Shown here one piece after another: positions 47,270 through 56,373 of a stretch of DNA of 64,000 bases. The notes under the pieces are model-generated. The model had not been told where the DNA came from. It was given only the letters and a program-made list of their open reading frames with translations, and searched no databases. The stretch spans positions 95,522,330 to 95,586,329 of the forward strand of contig NC_061115.1 of NCBI RefSeq assembly GCF_002878395.1, read 5' to 3'. The DNA is from Capsicum annuum. Lineage: Eukaryota > Streptophyta > Magnoliopsida > Solanales > Solanaceae. Numbering within the stretch: the stretch's first letter is position 1; each line of letters starts with the position of its first letter. The position numbers were made by a program, and so were the translations under genes.

Positions 47270-48560
47270 AGTTGCACACAATTTATTTGTTTTTTCTTTT
47301 ATTTCCTTTTACTTTCTATTATCACACTTCTTGTTATGTTAGCCTGGGATAGATGGTTTTTGAGTGATGGCGATTCTTGTTGTTTTTGTGAGGGACGCCA
47401 TAGAGAGGTTTTTAGTCTAGATTTTAATGGAAGCACGTGGACGGAAACTTTGAAATATGAGGTAGATACTTTCCTATCTATGGAGCAGACCATAAGTTGG
47501 TGTCTAATTTGTGGTAACAGTGGTCATTCTATAGGTATGTAGGCTGTCAATCCCAATTTCTTAATATTTGTGGGCTATGATAAAAGGCTATATTGTGTGA
47601 ACACCAATACTTAGAAGTGTCATATTCAGCCACAAAATCCAGCATGGAATAACAAACAACAAAAGTTTCAACAATTACGGGTTCAAGAAAATTAGGCCAT
47701 GACTCAAACTAGTAATATAGAAGAGATACAAAATAAAATTCAAGATTCTCAAGAACAATTAGAAGAAGATATGAAGAGTCAATAGGCAAAAATTAAAAGC
47801 CAACAAGAAGCTACAAGGAGCTTTGAGTTGCATATTGGTCAGAGAGGAACAACAAAGAACCTTAGGCCTCAAGGTGGTTTGCGAGTGATACTAAAAATCC
47901 TAAACAAGTAATGTCAATAATTTTGAGAAGTGGTAAGGTGATGAATGAAGAACATACAAAGACAACTAATATGGTAGATGCAGAGTTGACTCTCCAACCA
48001 GATTCAGACAAAGTTACTGATAATTCGAGGAAGTTTGAGTACTCAAAAACTAAAATAGCTGAACAGGTTAAAGAGATACCACCACTGCCATCTCCATAGA
48101 TTTTAAGTAAAGTAAAGAAGGATACTAGTTGGTGTTTGGAATAAAAACAATAATCGCAGCCATTCAGTTAGCATATTTCTCTTGAGATTGAAATTGAAAA
48201 GGTGAATAAGAGTGAGGGTGTTGTGGATTTTGTAAAATTTTCAGTGGGATTGATTGGGCCTCACTCAAAGAAATTTTCTACATTATGTTAAATGATTCCT
48301 TGTCTATGGAATCATCTAAAATAGTTGAAGAGTGTGAAGAGGAGGAAAATGAATCTTATATTCTTGATTTTGCACTAGATAAGCAACATAAATACATACC
48401 TCACTTTAAGTACGAGTGGTTTACCATGCACCATCCATTACTCGATTTGTTCCTCTTTGTACCACAAACCTATGAGTGAACCAAAGAGATAGATGCAAAG
48501 TTGGGGGTAAAATTCATATCCTTAAGGTGGAGGAAAAAATTGATATGGGTCGTGCCTTGA
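47270..48560 (+). pseudogene. gag: Athila-type gag remnant of element G
   Basis: In broken frames: a knuckle-like WCLICGNSGHSIGM at about 47495-47540 (CX2CX4H, last cysteine lost), an asparagine/glutamine-rich stretch NPAWNNKQQKFQQ (about 47636-47680), a glutamine-rich helical segment IEEIQNKIQDSQEQLEEDMK, and at 47905-48099 KQVMSIILRSGKVMNEEHTK, the LRSGK motif conserved near the Gag-protease junction of Athila/Tat Gag. An acidic stretch VEECEEEENESYILDFALDK follows at about 48310. Protease and everything downstream are missing; the sequence passes directly to the end-of-pol block at about 48565. Confidence 0.75.
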
Positions 48561-49888
48561 AACTAAATCAACCATTGCTTGGGAGGCAACCCAAGTTAAG
48601 GTATGTTTTATTTTTAGTATTTTAGTTTTTACTTTACCCATTTTTGTTTTTGTTGAATCATGGGTTATGGAAAGTCTGAGTACCGAAAAACTTGAGCTAA
48701 GGAGAATGACGTTGACAAAGTGTTGGGTCACCGAACCCTCTTGCTATATAAATATGCTACTATCAAGGCCTAGAGGACTCAAGGAGTATTTCTATCTCTA
48801 CTTTTAAGTACACTTTGGGGACAAAGTAGATTTTTAACTGTGGGGTGGGAAAATTCCTATTTTTAGGGTAAATTTAAAATTTTTTGTGTTAGGAATATGT
48901 AAGATATTTTTGTTGATGCTATATTTGATTGCATGATGCAATTGTTTTGACAGTAAAATCATGTTGATTGTGTAAATTTCTACTGTTGAGACTCCTAGGC
49001 TCATGTTTATGACTCTTGTATTTATTGACTTAATTAGAATTCATGTTATTATTTGGATTAGATTCTTTGAAGATATGACTTGAGTTAAACATGCTCTATG
49101 TGTGTGGAAGGTTGTTGTATATTCCTTATTGCATGTGATGTTTAGAACATGCCTAGTGTGTATGCAAAGCAAAATAACGAGTTTGGGCTTAGGAGATGAT
49201 ATAGACATTTCTTTGATATCAAAGTTTATACCTTCTTTTTATCAACCCTTGTGCATTATCTTATTTAACCCCATTGATCCTTTAGCTTATTCTTTAAAAG
49301 CCTTATATGTAGGCTAATCCCCTTCTTTGATGGACCTTAATTTAATCCCAAGCTCCTAAGTGCTTTAGTAGAAATCTAATTAAGTTAAGGAGTTGAAAAT
49401 TTAAGAAGAAAAAGCTGATATTGAATCTCCTATGTAATAGCTATTGGTGTTCAAAAAATTGATGTTTTGTGGTTGGGAGTTGAGTGGTAATAATAATTAA
49501 AAAAAGGTTCAAATGGAATAAGTTGTGTATAGAAAAAACTTCCACCATAGAGTATGTGAATGATCTTAATGAAATGGGGAAAAAAAAGATGTGTGAAGGT
49601 AGTACAAGTGAGATTTGGTTGTTAAAGATTGATCTTAATTATATAATGTGATGTATTAAAGTGCTTAGGGAAGATAGTCATTATTACTAGCCAGAATTGT
49701 TCCTACCTGTTCCTTAGCCTACATTACAACCCATAAATATCTATTTGATCCTAAGCTTAAAATTCTAATATTAGTAGAGTACTACTCTAAGGGCTAGCAT
49801 ATGGTATATCATTTGTAACTTGTGAATTTTTCGTGAAAGTGAGCACAATTTGATTCTTGTACCTATTATGTTATAAATTGCATTATTG
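48561..49888 (+). other. Element G end-of-pol block and 3' non-coding region
   Basis: CATTGCTTGGGAGGCAACCC (about 48572-48591) is the short block that follows the polyprotein in Athila-type elements of this window (decayed copy at about 6137 in K). The block TTGGGGACAAAG plus AACTGTGGGGTGGG is at 48817-48850, with reverse-strand relatives in H (39240-39280) and I (56222-56262). The rest is non-coding and resembles H interior. It ends at a deletion junction near 49885 that removed the polypurine tract and most of the 3' LTR. Confidence 0.7.
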
Positions 49889-50213
49889 TAAGTAAATCCT
49901 ATGAATCATCAACCAAGATAAGTAATCTAACGAATGAATTTTAATAGCATAGTATGATTGTTCGTAGTGCTCTAACCTTGGTTTTCATCCATTGATTGTC
50001 CAAAGTGTTTACTTTTCCATATTATCTTAGTTTACTTTGAGTTTACAAATTACAAACTCTATTTTTGTTACCTTCGCATCAATATAATATAAATTGTAAA
50101 TTAAATTTGAATATTTGTTAAAATAAGTATATGAGGGATAGATATTCGGCTTTATGTAAGGCCACTATATTACTTGGTGAGCCCACATATACTTGCGTAT
50201 GCACTTGGGCACA
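49889..50213 (+). repeat. 3' LTR of element G, last 325 bp only
   Basis: Aligns with 46882-47200, for example CATCCATTGATTGTCCAAAG at 46976 and 49988, and both end in GGGCRCA. The upstream 875 bp or so of LTR is deleted. Confidence 0.82.
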
Positions 50214-50218
50214 TTAAT

Positions 50219-50672
50219 GCCTACTGAGTACCCGTGGTTTTGGTACTCATACTACACCTGTGTACCTTTTGTTGCACATTTGAGTACTAGTTGATTTCAC
50301 TGATCTAAAGATCATGATCTATTAGATTACGGAGATAAGGTGAGCTCTTTGAGTTAGAGTTGCCCTATTTCTTTCTATCTATGTATGTCTAGTTTTTAGT
50401 TTTGAGATAGGAATATACTGATTGTTTTAGAATTGAGTTATATTTATAGTAGCTGTTGTAACAGTACTCCTAGATCGTGGGATGATTATCTATATTATGG
50501 CTATCCTTTATACTATTGTATTGCTTTGTTTTCTATTTTTTTTGTCTATCTCACTCTTTTTGGGGTATTTCTACCAAGTTAACCTATTGTGAATATCCCT
50601 GGGTTATGGTTAAGCTTACCTACTAGTGGGGTTTAGTAGGTTCCATCATAACTCATAAATTGGTTCATGAAA
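50219..50672 (+). repeat. 5' LTR of element F, terminal part
   Basis: Continues the F LTR after element G: CTACTGAGTACCCGTGG, GGTACTCATACTACACCTG and TACTAGTGGGGTTTAGTAGG are typical of the 3' end of this LTR type. It ends TTGGTTCATGA, a decayed TTGGGTCGTGACA-like end. Confidence 0.7.
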
Positions 50673-50674
50673 AA

Positions 50675-50690
50675 TTGATATCAGAGCTTA
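50675..50690 (+). other. Primer-binding site of element F
   Basis: TTGATATCAGAGCTTA, one change from the methionine-tRNA-type TTGGTATCAGAGC. Confidence 0.75.
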
Positions 50691-50869
50691 GGTTACACCA
50701 TTATTATTGGTAAAAGAGCAAATATCAAGTAGAGTCCTATAGATTGGAATAACGATGTCTTTTTCATATTTTTGGGAGGCTACGGGACATTCTTAAGAGT
50801 TTTTCACTTATTTCACTCATTTTGTTCTATGTGTCTGTGATGGTTTTTTGACTTCACTCTTTTAAAGAT

Positions 50870-52265
50870 TACTAGGATGTGTGCTACCGCTATATAAAAT
50901 GAGGGTCTAGAGATCGATCCTAGGGATTCGGTCACAATTCATATATATGCTAGAGGTTGAGGACAACCTCAAGATATATCCCTAACTAGGAGACATGATA
51001 AGGAGCCTCTACTAGACCCTATTCTCGCTCTTGAGCTAGAGATTCTTCCACCCCAGCTAGAGGTAGGGTAGGCACTAACCCTGGCTCCACCGAGGTTTTG
51101 TTTTTTCTTTGGTGCTCAGAGATGTTTTGATTCAGCTTTTCGCATTTATTAGTGGTGCGCAATCTATATATTGGCGTGCTAATAATGCTCTTTATGTTAA
51201 GGTTCCTCCTACATCGATAGTTTCTCAGCCGGTAGTTATTCCTCTAATAGTTGCCCGGTCTGCTATATTTGCTGAGGATCAGAAAAAATATTATGTAGAT
51301 TTTTGAGATTAGCCCTACCTAGGTTTTCTAGTGCACCGGCCGAGGATGCATATGAGTTTTGTGAGAATAGGATTCATAATTTAGGCCTAGTTGAGACTCG
51401 TGGTGTGGACTATACTTCATTTCAGTTGTACTTTTCAGCTTGATATTGGTGGAGGGGTCACCTTGATTCAAGGAAAGATAGATCTTCTTCTTTGATATTG
51501 ACTTACTCCTCGGAGATCTTCATAGAAAAGAAATTTGCTTACAATCATAGGGATCATTTGAGAGATTATTTATCTAGATTAGAGTAGAACTCCAGGACAG
51601 TTATGGAGCATGAGGATGATTTTCATAATTTGTCTAGGCATGCTACTTCTATTCTGGATACTGAGTATTAGAAAATTTGATGCTTCATTCGAGGCTTGAG
51701 ACTTCTCTTTCGTTTTTATGCCTAGAATTTTGTTTCTATGTGTAGGTATTTTCTAAGGTTTTTTTTATCATGTACAGCTGATGAAGGAGATGCATTGTGA
51801 GGCTAAGGTGGCAGAATAAGAGGACTATATATTAGGGTAGTTTCAGTTAGAGTCATAGTAAATCCTAGTTTAGAGGAAGTGGTTTTCAGAGTAAGTACCC
51901 TCCATGCCTACCGTATCAGCCATAAAGGCAGCCTAGTAGACCCATTCACAAAAAGATCCATATTAGTTATGGAGGTCTGTCTTGTGTTAGTGATCTCCCT
52001 GGTCAGGATAGTGGTCAGTCTTCGAAGGATTTGTGTTATAGTTATTTTAGTCGAGGTGGATATTCCAATTCAACTAAATCTTCTGGTTTTGGTTCAACTC
52101 AGGTGACTTTTTATAATTTTTGGGGTCATGGTCATTATTCTAATTTTTTATTCCAATGGTTGTAAAGGTGGTCCCTAGGGCACTCGAGGTAGTTCTCAGG
52201 TAGGTAGGGTAGGAGATCGGTCAAGAAACTAGCTAGGTGGTGGATGTGGACAATTGTATGCATTA
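50870..52265 (+). pseudogene. gag: Element F gag
   Basis: Frame-interrupted Gag. Recognisable blocks at about 51290-51430 are SEKILCRFLRLALPRFSSAP, EDAYEFCENRIHNLGLVETR and GVDYTSFQLYFSA. At about 51480-51650: FIEKKFAYNHRDHLRDYLSR, TVMEHEDDFHNLSRHATSIL and DTEY. These match the PRFSGAPTEDAYEF ... LGLVETRGVDYTSFQ ... SRHA family of plant gypsy Gag. The knuckle region near 52105-52145 reads FYNFWGHGHYSN, with the cysteines lost. Stops throughout. Confidence 0.82.
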
Positions 52266-53400
52266 CATGCTAGACCCGAGGCTGAGTCTTTAGCTGCTGT
52301 TGTCATAGTTATAATTTTTGTGTGCTATCATTCAGCCTTTGCTTTATTTGATTTGGGATCCACTTATTCTTATATATAGCTTATTTTTCTCCAAGTGTAA
52401 AGTTTTCCTAGGGTTTATTATCCATGCCCTTACGTGTATCTACTCCCGTCAGCGATTCTTTAGTAGGGGATTGGGTTTTCAGATCATGTTTTATGACTGT
52501 TGAAGATGTTGATACTCAAGTTGATCTTATTATATTGGACATACTGGATTTTAATGTTATTCTAGGCATAGACTAGTCATCCCACATCATGCAGTCATGG
52601 ATTGTTTTGCCAAGATCATTACCATAGCCATGCGTGACATACCCCCTAGCGTGTGGTAGAGAGTTGTTTCCAAAAGTCTACGGGGAGTAGTTCTAATATA
52701 TGTTCTATGATACTTATTTTGAGAGATTGTGTGTCTTATCTCACTTTATATTTGTAATATTAGTATGGAGGGTCCATCCCTTGACTCTGTTCTTATAGTT
52801 TATGAATTTCCTGATGTTTTCCCTATTGAATTTGTTATTAATCTTAAACTTGGAACTCAAACTATTTTAATAACACCTTACTCGATGGATCCTATCATTT
52901 TTATGGAACTAAATTATCAACTTTAGGATCTTCTTAGTAAGGGTTTAATTAGACCGAGTGTGTCCTCTTGTGGAGCTCCTGTGTTGTTTGTGAAGAACAA
53001 AGATGCATCCGTGGCGATGTGTTTAGATTATTGACATATTAATAAGGTGACCATCAAGAACTGTTATCCTATGCCTTGAATTGATAATTTGTTTGACAAA
53101 CTTCAAAGTGCAATGGTGCTTTCTAAGATTGATTTGCAGTCTAGTTACCATCAGTTGAGGATTCAGGATGAGGATATTCCAAAGACAACCTTTAGGACCC
53201 ATAATGGCCACTACAATTTCCAGGTGAGGTCTTTTTAGTTGAATAATTCCCTAACCAAATTTATAGATTTGATAAACCAAGTGTTTAGGACTTATTTGGA
53301 TACCTTCATGATTGTGTTCATCCATGATATCCTTGTGTATTTGAGAAGTATGGAGGAGCATGCACAATATTTGGTTGGAGTCGGTGACATTCCATGGACA
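52266..53400 (+). pseudogene. pol: Element F protease and truncated reverse transcriptase
   Basis: Protease near 52330-52600: FALFDLGSTYSYI (active-site Asp kept; DPGS is usual) and NVILGID followed by a stop. Linker and RT from 52740: [72 protein letters not shown] and [18 protein letters not shown], then at 53239-53370 DTFMIVFIHDILVYLRSMEE. The FIDD motif is FIHD, so the first active-site Asp is lost. The sequence stops after EEHAQYL, where RT should continue, and the LTR of element I follows on the other strand. Confidence 0.85.
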
Positions 53401-53409
53401 TATGATGTC

Positions 53410-54700
53410 TGGATGCCACCCAATCTACACCTCTAAATTAAGGATAAAAGAGGTCTTTGTAAAAATATTGTAACCCAAATAGGTTGGGGTTGATCCCATA
53501 GGGAGTACGCCAGAAATCTTGCTTGAACTTGTTAAATTCACTATTTAGTATAGAAATTAAATGGGATGATTTTCTAAAATAGTAAAAAGTAAAAAGAACT
53601 GGATGCTTTCTGTTGTAATCAATCTAAGATGAACTCTATTCTTGTGTTCCCCCCGACTTCTAACATAACAGATTTATCATTCACTGTAAAACTATTCTCG
53701 TGGACTCATTGATAGATTTTCACCTTTTACCTTTTGAGTCTCATGGTGTTGCCTTACTACCCTTTTCCTTGATCCCAATGTAACTATTATCTTTTGAGTA
53801 TTAAGTTATTAGATGAAAGGTAATCGTCTTAAGTAGATAATGCAAGTAAGCATATTTTGGCCATTAACTTCAAACTACTGTTGTGATCTCCTTTTCCCAA
53901 TATCTACCTCCTAGTCAGGCTCTTAGTGAATACAGGGAAGATACTAATGTGTGCACCCGTTAAGAAGACAATCAAATCGAAGGAAGCCACAATACATTCA
54001 AGAATCTTTATCCAGAATGACTTGGCACTTCCTCTACTTTGTTAATCTGCTAGGGTGCCCACAACCCTAGCTATGGGAATTCGCCTCTCATAGTTGCAAG
54101 GTAATTCATAGAATTCATAGACAAAATTACAGCATCGATCTCTAAGTAATGAAAGAAAAAAGCCCAAAGCATCAAATTTAATAACAAACTAAGAACACAG
54201 TAGAGTACGGTTTGTAAACTTAATCCCAAAGGGTATAAACTAGCCTACAAGAGCCTATCTATGCATATATCAACTAAACAACATCTAAAGAATATTCATA
54301 GATTACAAGGAAACACTAGAATTCAAATACTAAACAAAAGAGGAAAACTTAACTAAAAGTACATAATAATGACTAAAAACATCGCAAGAGTAAGTTTAAG
54401 TTACGTGGAAATCCTAAGAAATAAATCCAAAACAGTTCATGAAAATTGTGTTGGTGGGTACTTATGGACCCACCTATTGGATGTAAGTTGCACCTACGCC
54501 ACTTAGGTGCGGGCCGTAGGTAGTTCTCAAATTTTGGTCTCTAGATTTTTGGTTTTTGACACATAAGGACCCACCTACACCCCATAGGTGTACCTACTTA
54601 TCGTAGGTGGCTTAGTAAGTAGTCATTTTTCATCTATTGATTTTGTTTTATTTCAGTTAGTGTCCAACACCTACTTTTAGACAAAATCAGTCTAACGACA
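53410..54700 (-). repeat. LTR of element I, Athila type (upper edge unresolved)
   Basis: On minus it matches the element K LTR (blocks at 54070, 53960 and 53930 against 8425, 8546 and 8602) and ends with TCAACCCCAACC wording near 53490 and GGTGGCATCCA at 53410. The U3 part at 54453-54620 is full of dyads: GGTGGGT-acttatgg-ACCCACC (54453-54474), GCACCTA-cgccact-TAGGTGC (54490-54510) and ACCTAC-ttatc-GTAGGT near 54591-54607. No clear LTR start was found above the dyads. Confidence 0.65.
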
Positions 54701-56373
54701 TATCAAATCCAAAAAAATAGCCATAAGTGTATGTATATTCTCCAGGTTTAAGCATCGTAAGTTGCATGAAACCATGGAACATCAAGAACTTTAACTTAGA
54801 ATGTTTCATGTCGTCAGGCAGCAAAACATAACAAAAAAACATGACGATGGTTAACCAAGTGAACCTAAGATACCTATGGAAGTCAATCATCAAATTTGGC
54901 TCAAAGCACATTACCCTCTGTATGTTCAATACTTTAAAACCAACATTGAATATATATGAAGCACAACAATGTAACACAAAGGAATCAAGCTATAGCATTA
55001 CATTAGCAACAAATAATCATGTATATGTACATATTACACTACCCAAACAAGTTAGAAGCGAGCAACACAACCCTTTTTCCCTAAAATCAAAGAAGTCCCA
55101 ATCACTCAACAAAATCATGTATGTCATTGCAGGGACTTGCCAAGAGACACTCCCACTCACAAAAAAAGTTCTAACAATGTTCATCAAATACCATAGGCTT
55201 GGCCTTATTTTCATTACTTAATCTTCCATACAGTTAGGTTATGATCACTATAGGATTTTATTTGGCTTTTAATGTAGGCTTAGGGAACTGGTATGGTACA
55301 TATGGTCATTTTTAGTGACTAATCCTCCTTGGTACTAAACTTACTTTGGGGTCCACTTGTCAACCAATTTCTGTTATTCCACCCTTATTCATCTCTTTTT
55401 ATTCTTTTATTGCATATTCAGATTGGGTGCGGTTTCTTTTATTCTTTTATTTTTTTATTTTTCATAGTTTTCACATTTTTTGTTTTTCTTTTGCTATCAC
55501 ACCTTGCCCTACTTTATTTTTCTCTCATTTTACCCTTCTTCATACCCACTTTACATTATACACCTCTATGACAGACACCCTCAACTTAGTTGATTTACTT
55601 GAGTTAAGGTGCACAATGTCCAAGGAGACCAGAGCAAAAAAAGGTTCAATCAAACACAAATGGGAAGGTGAAATATATAACAAGGAAAATAGGCTATACA
55701 ACCTAAAAATTGGGATCAAGGGATACTTATTCACACATGGAAGATCATTTAGGATAAAAGTGGACTAATATAAACAATGGCCTATGATCCTTTCCTAACC
55801 GACTATCTTACAACCTAGGCAAGACTAACCGGGCAAGTTCTGTATTTAACACACAATTGGGACTAAGTAATATTTCAAACACATATGGTACAGGGTCACA
55901 TCATATGCTATTACCTATCCGGTTGTGCGTCTTTAGTAGTGATTATCATGTCCCTAATCTTAATGCCATATATAAATTCACAATGTCACATATATATACA
56001 TCACATAGTTCCAAAAAAATTATTTGAGGGGTATCATTTTTCTAAAAAGTTAATGAAAACATGTTAACTTCCCTAGATATTCATTTTTCTCCTAGTTAAA
56101 CAAAAACACAATAAGAACAAAACATAATATGCCAAAACATACCAGCTATACTAGGAATAAGACTTCAGGGAAAAAATGGACGACAACAAAAACTACAAGA
56201 GGGCATCAAGACCCATAAGTAACCCCACCCTTAACTTTAGACATGCATGGTCCCCAATGCACTGGGCCGCTATAAAGCAAGTGAGTTATAAACATACTTG
56301 TCGCACCATAGGTGTATAGATCTAACGCTAATCACAGTAACAAGAATACAAACAAAATAATAACTTGGGTTAT
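54701..56373 (-). other. Element I 3' non-coding region
   Basis: Non-coding on minus: matches element K (55330-55830 versus 6640-7320 reversed), with a long pyrimidine tract on plus at 55420-55550 (A/G-rich on the sense strand) and the GGGGAC/GTGGGG block at 56222-56262. Predicted frames on plus at 54841-55221 and 55346-55768 run antisense through this DNA and look like chance. The end of pol that should precede it is missing; the region stops at the left LTR of element E, whose flanking five bases are GTTAT (56369-56373). Confidence 0.65.

Larger units (their letters stand above)
46008..50213 (+). mobile_element. Element G: Athila-type element lacking pol, TSD TTAAT
   Basis: TTAAT lies at 46003-46007 and again at 50214-50218, and joining the flanks gives an uninterrupted F LTR. 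The 5' LTR (46007/46008-47200) ends GGGCGCA; the primer site is at 47208. Gag remnants cover 47270-48480, then an end-of-pol block, 3' non-coding DNA and only the last 325 bp of the 3' LTR (49889-50213). RT, RNase H and integrase are absent. The LTR start resembles that of element H (TGAT, then CTTGG and a TTTAT-like stretch). Whether the first T belongs to the LTR or the duplication is ambiguous. Confidence 0.82.
43290..53400 (+). mobile_element. Element F: plus-strand gypsy element with nested element G, 3' truncated
   Basis: LTR starts TGTAATGACCC (43290) and ends near 50672; it is interrupted by element G (46008-50213). A primer-binding site follows, then gag, protease and RT in gypsy order. 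It is truncated in RT at about 53372-53400, where the minus-strand LTR of element I starts. Gag and pol wording differ from A, B and D, so this is a separate gypsy lineage (likely another chromovirus subgroup, not proven, since integrase is missing). Many stops. Confidence 0.82.

Noticed and set aside
54841..55768. ORFs of 126 and 140 codons on plus
   Set aside because: Antisense to the non-coding 3' region of element I; low-complexity F/L/S content from a pyrimidine tract.
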